Positions 11,559 through 23,031 of a stretch of DNA of 27,733 nt are shown here, piece after piece (position 1 is the stretch's first letter; every line of letters begins with the position of its first letter). The translations under genes were made by a program, and so were the position numbers. The notes under the pieces are model-generated. The model did no database searches. It had not been told where the DNA came from and saw nothing but the letters and a program-made list of their open reading frames with translations. The stretch is from Thermomucor indicae-seudaticae (lineage: Eukaryota > Mucoromycota > Mucoromycetes > Mucorales > Lichtheimiaceae). The stretch lies in contig JSYX01000473.1 of assembly GCA_000787465.1 (NCBI GenBank), positions 1-27,733 of the forward strand. Direction: 5' to 3'.

Positions 11559-13355
11559 TTAACTTTCATTATCCACAGTATATTCAAGTTTGGGTTTTTT
11601 CAAGCTGAAGTCTATATCATCGGGAAGTAATACACCATCACGTAATATCAATCGTTCATGGTTTGGATATCGATGCAATGCCTTTTTCATCTCATAATCT
11701 ATATAAAGTTCGTGGATACCTTTCATTTGAACAGAACACTGTGGGCATTTCCACACACGACTCGTCACGTGAATCCGAAAAAAGCACTGTGCATCAAAAC
11801 ACGACAGATGCCTACAGTAAACTCCACGTACAGGGTCTTCAATGCGTGAAAACGTGATCGGGTCAATCAGGGAAACGCTCTGGTCTCCCATAATCAGATC
11901 ATCTTCACCTTGATCCTCATTTTCTTCGCTTATCTCAATAGGTTGATCTACATATCACTCCACACTGAGTATACAAAAACCCGAGTCGCCCGTAGTATGC
12001 TCTGCTTACCTCGATTACCGGGAAACAGCGCTTCCATACATTGGTCTAGCAGATCCCGCGTTTTTGTCAGATTGATCCAATCTTTAGCCGGGCATTCTTC
12101 TTCCAACATCATTAATCCTTTCCGTTGAGCTTCTTGAGCTTGTTTGTCGTCTCGACTTTGTTCAATAGCGCGACCAATACATGACACTGATGTCTGCAGG
12201 TATAAATGGCTTGTAAGCTATTTCCCCATTAGTTAGCAAGCGGACATGATAATTGCTCAGTGGAATAAGTTCTTACTTGGGATGGGTCCTTGGCCCATAC
12301 GGTGCAGACAGTGACATGTCTAATATTGGGTATATCTTGCGGATCGCATTGCAACCGTATAGAGAGTGACTTGTTATCCATCAGTGTCGACCAGTCGACC
12401 TTTTCTGTCAAGTCAATGTGCCTAAAACCACCCTTGGCTAGTTTCTAAGTTTATCAAACTTAGCCCTTTTTACACACAACATATTATAGCCCATTTTCCA
12501 AAGCACACTCCCCTTACCTCGTCATTATCAGACCATTGTTCTTCCCCATCGTTCACAGTAAATGAGATACAGCGAGGTAACCAGACCATATGCTGAGATC
12601 TCCACAAGTAGAGATGGAGTCGAATGTTCTTGATATTGTCCTTACCGGACACTCGGCTTTTGGCATATTTCTCGAGTTTCTTTGCAGGAAGATCGATTTG
12701 AAGCCAGCCTTCCTCATCGGGTATAAGCATATTGTCTAAACGCACTAATTCCTCACACCGTTCATAGAAGTCGTTTGTTGGAAGATGATCGTAGGCCAAC
12801 AACGGAGTAGAAGCACGTGCGGCTTTTAGACTATCATGCATAAGCTTCATTTTTCTCTTATGTTTCATCCATTTTCTTTTTTTGTCTTTTACCTTTCAGC
12901 CCGTTCCTTCGCTCGCCAAAAGGGATAGCCAGGATACAGAATCTCAAAGAGTATCCGCGCACGGTCAAACAGTTTAACCCTGCCCGTCGGTATAGATCGC
13001 TTGGTCAAGCCACGATCGAGTAATTCTTGATGCAGCATTTCAAGCTTTGGTTTACTGAGCCGGAAAAGGTGTCCTGGGTTCTATGTGGGGTTCCTTCAGG
13101 CAACGTGGACTATCAGAATAATGGTTGTCAGAATATATATACCGTCCACATTTCCATGGCTTTGTGCATGTTGGAATGGCCCAATCGACGTCCAAGTTCC
13201 TGGAGCTGATCGGTCGTTAACAATGGTCGAGTCCATCGCAGTTTGCGGCTATCATATAGCAGGCGAGTGTGTCGCTTCCTTTTGCCCAAATGTCCCGTAG
13301 TTGGTGTTGTTGCATAGCGATGGAGCGTCCTGACGTCGATGGATGTGCTCTGCAT
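11559..13355 (-). CDS. SP-RING E3 SUMO-protein ligase (Siz/PIAS family)
   Basis: Six exons (13355-13143, 13080-12893, 12830-12518, 12444-12277, 12217-12010, 11947-11559) encode 492 residues. The SP-RING lies near residues 387-434: 'SVSLIDPITFSRIEDPVRG' followed by C408-x-H410, 'CFDAQCFF' and 'WKCPQC' (C431, C434), the four residues that bind the single zinc in Siz1. Around residues 60-110 is a SAP-like helix pair ('LEMLHQELLDRGLTKRSIPTGRVKLFDRA' region) interrupted by intron 1. Between them residues of PINIT type ('IRLHLYLWR', 'DNKSLSIRLQCD', 'HVTVCTVW') precede an acidic linker. These enzymes bring the SUMO-loaded E2 Ubc9 to nuclear targets such as PCNA and septins. The SP-RING exon is certain; intron 2's acceptor and the first exon rest on splice consensus and frame only. 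Divergent partner: RRP46, 466 nt away. Confidence 0.85.
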
Positions 13356-13821
13356 GGATTTCTTTTTTTGGTCTGTTCACGCCACTTAAAAAGCAAAGAT
13401 TTTTTGTTTTTTAGCCCAGCAGCTTCTTTGATCCGTTAACTGCCTGCATTGGTGAGATACTACGCAGTCTTTCCGTCACCAAGTGTCCTTTTTGCCCTGC
13501 ACACGTGATGGCCAAACACCAAGGTTTCTCGCCGTAGTGACCAAACACGGCAACTGCATTCTAAAACACTGGAAGTGGAAGGTGGATATGAACAGTCTTG
13601 CATAATGGTGCGAATACGATTTCGGGAGACTAACTGCTTGCAAAAGAGATCTGTTATACGTTGATATCGTTCAATCTGACTGCAGTCTACGACACTTGTA
13701 CATACATTCCTCTATGTGATAAGTTGACTCACGCAATGCTCGATAATTTTCTGACGCCTCATGCTGAGTTGAGTTTGGACAACATTTTTACGCTTTCTCC
13801 TTTTACATATTCCACTTGATC
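13356..13821. other. Divergent promoter region (SUMO ligase / RRP46)
   Basis: These 466 nt separate two head-to-head start codons. A CACGTG E-box core lies at 13502-13507. No gene or RNA is seen. Confidence 0.5.
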
Positions 13822-14777
13822 ATGGCTGTTAGACGTCCCGATCGACGGACATCCTACTCTCAACTTCGCTCATTAGCCGCTAGTCAAAATATTCTGACAC
13901 AAGCCGATGGTTCAGCCAAGTTTGAACTTGGTATGGGTTGTTCGTTAAAGGAGAGGGGAGGCACCGAGCTCATTGTGATCTTGGTTTTATGGAAAGGCGA
14001 AACTTGCGTGTTGGCTTCCGTCGTCGGTCCAGTAGACGTCTCTATACGCGACGAAAAGCTTGACGAAGCAACGGTTGAAGTCGTTGTGCGTCCAGCGTCA
14101 GGTGTTCCTGGCACCAAAGAAAAGCTCGTGGAGACAACTCTCCGGACATCGCTCGAATCCGTCATTCTTGGTGGCATGATGCCGCGTACTTTGATACAAA
14201 TCGTTGTACAAATTCTCAAGGACGATGGATCGGTATGGCCTCATAGCCTTGCAATTGCATACCGTGCTCAAAAAGAAAACAAGAGACTTATTGGCAGAAT
14301 CGAATAGATATTGGCTGCTGCTGTGAATGCAATCACACTCGCCTTACTGGATGCTGGTGTTCCTATAAAATCCCTGGTCGCAGCGATGACGTGTATGATT
14401 GATAAAGATAGCAAACAGATCGTGATGGACCCTACTGCTGAAGAACTCGAGGTGATGAACACGCAAACTAGAGAGAATATAGCGTTGACGAACTATTAAT
14501 GCATGCTACAGAGAGCTTCATCAGTTCATACCTTTGCATTTGATAACTCATCCGCATCCTCACATCCACTGCTGTCAGATTCTGCAGGCGACTTTGACGA
14601 AGAACAAGTAAGTAAACTGATATAAAGCAGGAGGAAAAGTCGGTTGACCGAGTTGCTCTGTAGTATTTTGCATGTCACGAAAAATGCCATCAAGCTGTAT
14701 TAGGAGTACATCAGTTTCTTCGGACAGCCATCGAGTCAAAAAAGCAAAAGGAGTATCTGCAACAACAGGACGCGTAA
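13822..14777 (+). CDS. RRP46: Exosome complex subunit RRP46
   Basis: Five exons (13822-13930, 13997-14232, 14308-14451, 14512-14607, 14664-14777) encode 232 residues with an RNase PH fold. Conserved stretches: 'RRPDRRTSYSQLRSL', 'TQADGSAKFELGETCVLASVVGPVDVS', 'EATVEVVVRPASGVPGTKEK', 'PRTLIQIVVQILKDDGS', 'AAAVNAITLALLDAGVPIKSL', 'VMDPTAEELE' and, across intron 3, 'ASSVHTFAFDNSS'. RRP46 is one of six RNase PH-like proteins in the eukaryotic exosome ring, which threads RNA to Rrp44 and Rrp6 for 3'-5' decay and rRNA processing in nucleus and cytoplasm. In fungi the ring is catalytically dead, and I see no phosphorolytic arginine/aspartate set to suggest otherwise. The start codon at 13822 sits just before the first conserved residue. 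It ends 49 nt from the stop of the opposing zinc-finger gene. Confidence 0.95.
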
Positions 14778-14826
14778 TAATTTATTATTTCGTCATCATC
14801 ATAAAAAGCATTTCCTTTTCTTCGCT

Positions 14827-15891
14827 TCATCTTTTATCAAGAGAGATTGGCTTTCCCATATCGGTTGGAATGAAGGTCTGTTGTTGTTCCTCCAAATCAT
14901 CACCGTCGTGCATTTTCAACTCGTCGGCATTGTGATCATCATGGATACGCATGATATGGTACAGCAAGCCGTCCCGCGTAGCATAACTTTTGTTGGAATG
15001 AGCACTGTTGCAGTTGGGATAGACGCATCGATAGGGCTCTTGACCGGGATGTTTTTCGGCCATATGCTTGATGACGTTTGTCTTTTTCGGAAACTGTTCG
15101 TGACAGCAGGGACACAAAAGTGGATGGTATACGGAATTGACCAGGGCTTCGGAGGCAGGTGACAGGCTGACGGGCTTTTTGTTATTATTGTTGTTGTAGC
15201 TTTCTTTGGATGCAAAAGAGCCAGCTGTATGGATTCGGAAAGACAGGGCATTGTTGCTATTGGTATTGTTATTGTTGGCACTTGTCGTAGAAGTACCAGG
15301 ATACGGTATCCAGACAGGTTCTGCTGCAGTGTGGAAAGAAGAAGGATGAGGATGACGGTGTTGGCGAAACGGTTCGTATGATCGTACGGGTGATTCCTGC
15401 AACTTCCTGCTATTACTATTGGAAGGAAATGTGCCCATCGGTGGTTCGACATTGAAATGGATAAAGGGCGGTTCTGGTTGCACGGATGATGCTTCTTTGA
15501 CGAGATGGGAACGAGTAATATGAAAACGCAAAGCACCTCGAGATTTAAAGCGTAGTTCACAGTGTGGATGTAAGCATAGAAAGCGACGAGGTTTGGATGG
15601 GTGAGCGGTTCGATAGTGATAATCAGAGTCGGCTGGAGTGAGAGATATATGGTCACATAATGGACAGACAAGTGGCGGATAGACAATATCGATTAAAGAC
15701 AAGAGCGAAAGATATCGGTTCTCGATGTGAAGAGGGTTACAGTAATAGTATGGTGTGCGAATGACAGGTCGATGAAAATACTCTGGGTCGAGTTTCGATT
15801 GCCCTGACATCGGCATAGGTGAATCGATTATTTCCTGCGGGTATTCTATGGGTGCATTGGCAGAAGTGTGGGTCGAATTATGGTCCAGCAT
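14827..15891 (-). CDS. C2H2 zinc-finger protein with a duplicated two-finger module
   Basis: A single exon of 354 residues from the Met at 15891 (the frame stays open to 16119, but the extra 76 residues look like leader). Four C2H2 fingers form two pairs. Pair one: C76-C79-H92-H97 and C106-C111-H124-H129. Pair two: C260-C263-H276-H281 and C289-C294-H312-H317. Each pair is a CX2C finger followed by a CX4C finger, and each is introduced by a like sequence ('VYPPLVCPLC' and 'VYHPLLCPCC'), so the gene contains an internal duplication. The linker of about 130 residues is rich in Asn, Ser, His and Pro with short poly-Asn runs. The inter-finger linkers are 'HPSKPRRFLC' and 'HPGQEPYRC', not the TGEKP of DNA-binding arrays. 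A nuclear DNA- or RNA-binding role is likely, but I do not recognise the family. Confidence 0.85.
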   Translation of the reverse strand: MLDHNSTHTSANAPIEYPQEIIDSPMPMSGQSKLDPEYFHRPVIRTPYYYCNPLHIENRYLSLLSLIDIVYPPLVCPLCDHISLTPADSDYHYRTAHPSKPRRFLCLHPHCELRFKSRGALRFHITRSHLVKEASSVQPEPPFIHFNVEPPMGTFPSNSNSRKLQESPVRSYEPFRQHRHPHPSSFHTAAEPVWIPYPGTSTTSANNNNTNSNNALSFRIHTAGSFASKESYNNNNNKKPVSLSPASEALVNSVYHPLLCPCCHEQFPKKTNVIKHMAEKHPGQEPYRCVYPNCNSAHSNKSYATRDGLLYHIMRIHDDHNADELKMHDGDDLEEQQQTFIPTDMGKPISLDKR

Positions 15892-16597
15892 TGCAAGTTG
15901 ATGGTAGATTTTCTCACAGAGATGAAAACATAAAGAACACAGTCCAAAAAGGGGGTGAAAACGCAAAGAAACAGAAAATCTTAATGCTTCTCTGCCTGCC
16001 CAATTGGAATTGGAGTCGCATAACTGTTTATGCGTGGGACAAATTTTGCGTTGCCCACATCTTAGAGTATTGAATTCTCGCCTCCTGAATAGATACAAGT
16101 CGCGCGCTTCGAAAGTCATTCAGTTGAAAGCTTTGTTATCCTTTTATCTCATTTTGCCCTGTTCCTGTATTCTCAAGGTCGACCCGAGTAAAAAGATCGT
16201 CAGGGTCCTGGCGCAACGCGAAGTAATATTTCAGGGCACCTCTCTTTTGTTGTCTTTAGACTCCAGACATGGTTCGAACAATGTGCTGAAAGCATTGCAC
16301 TGATAAATCAGACAAAGGTTGGTATGTGATTGATAGTCATCGTTGATGCAACTAACTTATCAGGTGGATTACCGACATCGGTTCAAATCAGATAAGCAGG
16401 TCAACGTCGTATATCTGGAAGAAGCTTTCAGACGATGCTTTCACGTGTATGGATTCTTTGGTACGCATGTCTGGTCCATTCGGGGGATGTGACAGATGCT
16501 GCAACGCGAGCGGGGTAGAAATCCCCTCCCCCTTCGTCTGTTTTCACAACGTGTTATACCCAAACGATACCCTCCTCCCAACTCCCTTCACAGCAAA
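15892..16597. other. Divergent promoter region (zinc-finger gene / LRRC40)
   Basis: These 706 nt lie between two head-to-head genes. CCCCT stress-type elements occur at about 16523-16530, close to the LRRC40 start, and a CACGTG-like core at about 16441. Open frames on either strand are extensions of the neighbouring exons' frames and carry no family signal. Confidence 0.5.
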
Positions 16598-19052
16598 ATG
16601 CATTCTAAGCGGTCCTCGGTAATCCAACCTCGACCGACCAAAGCGTCAATGTTACGACAGCAACAGCCCACTCGGGCAGCAGCAACAGTTACGAAAGAAG
16701 AAACTTCGTCCTCCTCCTCGAACACGAACAGGACAACGACAATAAAGAAGCCCAATGTGAAAGCGTCCGAAGGTGTTCGAGCTTTCATGGCTGCTCAAAG
16801 AGCAGCTGCAGCTGCACGTAAAAACACTACCGATTCGACTCCAGAGCCAGAGCCACCCAAGCGTCGCGTAATGACAGGGGCGGAACGATACTCTTTTGAC
16901 GAACGCTTTGATCGAGATGCAGCATTTGGTACCGAACCTGCAGTAAGGACTGACTTGAAACTCCAGACAATTATTCGTCAAGCCAAGTCCTCGGGCAAAC
17001 TCAATATCTCGAACCGAAACCTCAAGGAAATCCCCAATGAAGTCTGGTCCATGTAAGCTAAATCAACGAGTAGTTGGAAAAGCTTTTTTAAGCTCACATA
17101 CGGCAGGTATCATGTGGATCCGAATAAAATCGTAGTGGATTTCAGTGCCAACGATGATGCATGGTACGATTTCGTGGAACTTTCGAAATTCATTGCAACC
17201 GACAACTCTATTACCGAACTTGACGAAAGACTCGGACAAGAGTTTACTGCATTGACCTTGATCGATGTATGTAACGTCTTTTATTCTTCTTGCTGTGCTG
17301 TATATCTATATCGATCCAATGATTTGTAGCTTCGCAGTAACTGCTTATCAAGAATGCCCGATTCTCTAGCCCAGTTGCAAAGCTTGACTACGCTCGTATT
17401 AGCACGCAATCAATTCACCGTGTTTCCACCATCAATTCTCGGTCTGCCAAAGCTGAAACAGCTCGACTTGGAGTATAACCAGTTGAAAGAGTTGCCTACT
17501 GAAATCGGAAACCTGTCTACGCTAGAGACACTGAACCTTGCCAACAATGAGTTGGAGGCATTACCGGAGGGTATTGGCAAGCTGACCAAACTGCGTAAAT
17601 TGCTATTGAACAATAACAAGATTGCTGAACTTCCGGCTGCTGATTGTCTGGATTGGCAAAACCTCGAAGAACTGTTTTTGAACAAGAACCGTCTGCATGT
17701 CCTATTTCATGGTAAGCTCCTCTCCTGTTGTCGCTTAGCTGGGGAAACTTACTCTCTCTCTAGGTGCCACATCTGTCATCACTTTGCCCAAGCTCCTTCG
17801 ACTGGATGCGAGGCAGAACAGCATGACTCAGTTAGCGCAAGGGTCAAGCGTCCAGCTTCCGAATCTGAAGGAGCTCCTTTTGGCATATAACCAGCTGGCG
17901 TCAGATGATGCGCTGACGCTTCTGTTGGGAGCACCGACGGTACAGACCTTGGACATTTCATCCAATCTTTTTGCAAACATTCCTGACCAAGTCTTGAGTT
18001 TGGCAAACCTTGAGAGACTCGACGTCAGTTCAAACCATATACGAGTCCTACGGCCTGATCTGGGCAAGCTGGAGCATTTGACCGTCTTGAACTGGGAAGG
18101 AAATCCTCTCAAGTCTGCACCAAGGAATGTCAGCATGGCTGAGCTTATCGACTCGCTTCGGTCGAAAATGAGTCTCAATGAAGGCGAGCAAGGTGTTGGC
18201 GACCTGAATGTAAGAGATAACAAACAAGGTTTGTGTTGATAGAAGGGATTGCTTCAAGAAGAAGCTCATACAGTCTTTATCAGTCGCAACAAGGGAGGTC
18301 AATGGGGAGACAAGAAAGCCAACTGTAAGCCATGCATCGGTACCTGCAGAAACCCCGCAGTTGCTGGCTAAAGCATCAGGAACCCTGAATCTTGAACGGA
18401 AAGACATCGAGGAATTGGACAAGAACATATTGACAGAGGCAAACATGACGCCCGCGACTTTGTTGCTCGGACACAACAAGCTTGTACAATTTCCAGCATC
18501 ATCACTGGACTGTTTCGCGGCGACGTTGGTGAATCTCAACCTTGAACACAATCGTCTGACAGAACTACGGTTAACAGGATCATCGTCTCCTGTGTTTTCC
18601 TCGTTAAAGACGCTCAACGTCTCCAACAATCGCATCGCTTCTTTAATCGCTACGAGCGAAGAACCGTGGCTTTTCCCGCAACTGAAAGAACTCCACATTA
18701 ACTACAATGCTTTGACAAGCCTGCCACTGAACCTGACAAGTTGCCTTCAGAATCTAAAGACATTGCGGGCGAGCAACAACAAGATTGATGCACTTGACGC
18801 TAGAAGTCTTGAGAATCTGGAGATTATTGATTTGAGCAACAATGAGATTAGTCAACTTTCGCCAGAAATTGGTCGGATCACGACTATCAAGGAACTTTTA
18901 TTGTTTGGGAACAGGTAAATGGGGCCAGAGGGGTGATCCTGGTGGCGCGCTTACTGATCTTTTTGGAATCCAGATTCCGAGTTCCGCGGCCCGCCGTGCT
19001 GGATCAAGGGACGGGAGCTGTAATGGAGTTTTTAAGGCGACGACTGAACTGA
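16598..19052 (+). CDS. LRRC40: Leucine-rich-repeat protein, LRRC40 type
   Basis: Six exons (16598-17052, 17107-17266, 17330-17711, 17764-18209, 18274-18914, 18974-19052) encode about 720 residues. The N-terminal 110 residues are disordered and Ser/Thr/Ala-rich. Then comes the LRRC40 entry sequence 'IIRQAKSSGKLNISNRNLKEIP', a first LRR block with repeats such as 'LKQLDLEYNQLKELPTEIGNL' in register every 22-24 residues, a low-complexity bridge (around intron 4), and a second block. The end, 'FRVPRPAVLDQGTGAVMEFLRRRLN', matches the family's usual C-terminus across the last intron. The start has a good context (AAAATG). Exon 5's acceptor is uncertain: AG sites at 18258, 18261, 18273 and 18282 all keep the frame, so the bridge may vary by a few residues. 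LRRC40 has no settled function; the repeats imply a protein-binding scaffold. Confidence 0.9.
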
Positions 19053-19210
19053 CGTAATATGCAACTTCTTGATTGGTTTAAATTGGGTTTTCCTTTTTCG
19101 CCAAAAAAGAAAAGAGAAAAAAGTCCATTTTGCCCAAGCTTTTTGTTTTATTTTTGCACAACGGAGTAATAAGACGCGCCATTTTAACTAGTGCACACAC
19201 CTAAATAATA
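19053..19210. other. Short spacer LRRC40-GSK3
   Basis: This 158-nt gap contains a T-rich run followed by an A-rich run (about 19084-19120) that could pair, a plausible 3'-end region for the LRRC40 transcript. The promoter of the kinase gene must also lie here. Confidence 0.4.
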
Positions 19211-20772
19211 ATGTCTGGCAAGTAATTGCATTGATGGGTCACGATGCGGTAGAGCGGGGATGGGGTTGTGGAGGAGATTGTGTTGTCATGGAAAGCTATA
19301 GTTAACACGCGACATTCCGCAAACAGTGGATAATAGCGATACTGCTAAAACGGTCCGTGTAATTGCAAAAGACGCCAAGACCGGAGAACAGGTTAAACTA
19401 TGCTATATCAACAAGAAAATTACCGGGAATGGATCATTTGGCGTTGTATATCAAACGCAACTTGTCGACACCGGTGAAGAAGCTGCTATCAAAAAGGTGC
19501 TTCAGGACAGGCGGTTCAAGGTATATCAATGAGGATGGACAAAGAGAGAACAAGAGAAATTAAGACGATTTAGAATCGAGAATTGCAAATAATGCGGATA
19601 GTCGATCACCCGAATGTATGTCACCTTAAATCTTATTTTTATAACCAAGTAGAAAACAAGGTACGAAAAAATGAAGAGAAAAAGAAAGAGAATGGAGAAA
19701 ATTGACGAAGAGAAAAAGCAAGATGAGGTGTATCTGAATTTGGTGATGGAATACGTTCCAGACACGCTGTATAGGGCAATTCGGCATTACGCCAAGGAAA
19801 AGCAGTCGATGCCGATCATGCTCGTGCGAGTGTACATGTACCAGGTGATTCGATCACTTGCATACATTCATTCACTTGGCATATGTCACCGAGATATTAA
19901 ACCTCAAAACGTTCTTCTTGATCCGGCATCAGGGATATGCAAATTGTGCGATTTTGGCAGGTAAAGACAGACAGACAGATAGATAGATAGTGTTATTGTG
20001 CTTGCTTAAATCAAAATAGCGCCAAGATCCTTGTACCAGGTGAACCCAACGTGTCTTACATTTGTTCCCGCTATTATCGAGCCCCGGAATTGATTTTCGG
20101 TGCTACGAATTATACCCTAAGCATCGACATCTGGTCGACGGGTTGTGTCATGGCCGAACTGCTGTTGAACCAGCCATTCTTTCCCGGTGACAGTGGCATT
20201 GATCAGCTGGTGGAGATTATCAAGATCCTTGGCACGCCGAGCAAACAGGAAATTATGGCCATGAATGCGAGTTATGTCGAACATCGGTTTCCTCAAATCA
20301 AGCCTCATCCTCTTCCCAAGGTCATCGTTCTTTTAGGTTGGACAAAAGCTTCTAGAAGACTCACACAACATATATATGCAGATCTTTGTCGGGGTACCGG
20401 AAGAAGCAATCGATTTAATATCACAAATGCTACAATATGATCCGCAACGTCGGATAAGTGCCATTGAAGCTCTGTGTCACCCGTTCTTTGATCCTCTTCG
20501 TGATCCTTCGGCACGTTTACCAGACGGAAAACTACTGCCACCTCTATTCAACTTTTCTAAACACGGCAAGTCTCTCGAGGGAATAACATACCAGGATACG
20601 AAACTGACTCACATGTTTTTATACTCTAGAATTATCCATTCGGCCGGATTTGATCCCGCGACTTGTGCCTTCACACTATGAACAGGAGCTTTACATTAAT
20701 CATGGGATTGATATTCATCATTTTGATCCTATTCCTGCAGAACAACTCAAGATATCCGCTTCATGCATTTAA
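19211..20772 (+). CDS. GSK3: Glycogen synthase kinase 3 (shaggy/GSK3) Ser/Thr kinase
   Basis: Exons: 19211-19217 (tentative), 19327-19520, 19574-19660, 19713-19960, 20020-20320, 20382-20565, 20630-20772; 387 residues in this model. Motifs: glycine loop 'GNGSFGVV' (36-43), K58, 'RFKNREL' (R69 matches the priming-phosphate arginine of GSK3), 'HRDIKPQN' (155-162), DFG (176-178), and activation-loop '[13 protein letters not shown]' with Y192. The CMGC core ends '[17 protein letters not shown]'. GSK3 phosphorylates primed substrates in metabolism, cell cycle and stress signalling. There is no N-terminal RPRTTSF-type inhibitory site, as expected of fungi. Oddities: no in-frame ATG opens the second exon, so a 7-nt first exon with a GC donor is proposed; intron 6 is GC-AG; intron 3 is purine-rich and its acceptor could be 19712 or 19718; the conserved 'HPWTKVFRPRTPPEA' reads '[14 protein letters not shown]'. 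Kinase identity is firm, the 5' end is not. Confidence 0.85.
19966..19990. repeat. GACA/GATA microsatellite in GSK3 intron 4
   Basis: A tetranucleotide tract, (GACA)n running into (GATA)n, occupies the 5' half of the 59-nt intron just after the donor. It is likely length-polymorphic and could affect splicing if it expands. Confidence 0.85.
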
Positions 20773-21465
20773 GAAAGACCGATCTCCTTGATGGTGGTGA
20801 TGACCGACAGGGCACGAGGAGAAAGCTCTCTTTTCGAATCATCACAAGTAAGGGAGACATCCCAATCGGAGCGAAAAGAGTCTTCGTCAGCCTCCTTCTA
20901 AGGGCAAAGGAAAAGGTCTTGCTATTAGTGCGTGTATAATATAATTGTTTATTATGAAAAGCAACGTGTATGTACGACAAAGATGTGGTACACGAGGTGC
21001 AACACGTCTTTTTTTTACCAGAAACTGTCTCCCTTATGCCCCCTTTCCGTCACCTTTATACATGTGCTTCATCGGTTCGGCTTACGACCTGAAAAGGATG
21101 CCAGACCCCCTGGCTCTGCGGGAATAAGCTTCCATGTTTATTTTTTTTCGATGCAACGTGCTGCGGCTTGGCAAGATCCCTTTTGGGCTGGGTTGAAGCT
21201 GGCACGCGCGCGCGTGGCCAGCCTAAGCTATACCCGGCTGAGTTTCTCTGACAGCCCCCCAGCTGTAAACGACCCAATGATAGGCTCTGTTGGATGTCTG
21301 CGTCACGGTAACCGGTCATTGCTCCCTTTAAAATCAGCCCTTTTTCGCGTCCGACCACCCTTCTCCTTTCTTCTTTTTCTTCACCTTTCAAAAGGACACA
21401 TCCTTTCTTTACATCTTTTTCATTTTTTCTTCATTACAGAATTCTTTAATATCATTACATAAACA
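20773..21465. other. GSK3 3' flank and actin promoter
   Basis: These 693 nt carry the kinase terminator and the actin promoter. The first 130 nt happen to be open in two frames but follow a natural kinase C-terminus and show no family sequence. Near actin lies a long pyrimidine-rich stretch (about 21355-21435), typical of strongly expressed fungal genes, and a TTTAAAAT element at about 21327. A CG-alternating palindrome is listed separately. Confidence 0.5.
21203..21216. repeat. 14-bp CG palindrome in the actin promoter
   Basis: CACGCGCGCGCGTG is a perfect palindrome of alternating purine and pyrimidine, about 250 nt before the actin start codon. Two more CG-rich runs follow in actin intron 1 (21510-21520 and 21570-21582). 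Alternating CG tracts can adopt Z-DNA; function here is unproven. Confidence 0.7.

Positions 21466-23031
<1,566 letters not shown>

Noticed and set aside
14916..15686. 256-codon open frame on the minus strand
   Set aside because: It overlaps the zinc-finger gene in another frame of the same strand; the Cys/His pattern and coherent domains are only in the chosen frame.
16355..16405. Possible tRNA T-arm around GGTTCAAATC
   Set aside because: The T-stem has a mismatch and no A-box, anticodon arm or acceptor stem can be placed upstream.
18048..18698. 216-codon minus-strand frame
   Set aside because: Antisense to LRRC40 exons 4 and 5; the plus strand carries clear leucine-rich repeats.
20773..20910. 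Open frames directly after the GSK3 stop, as if a read-through tail
   Set aside because: The kinase already ends at the usual position ('[11 protein letters not shown]'), two frames are open over the same short stretch, and neither has family sequence.
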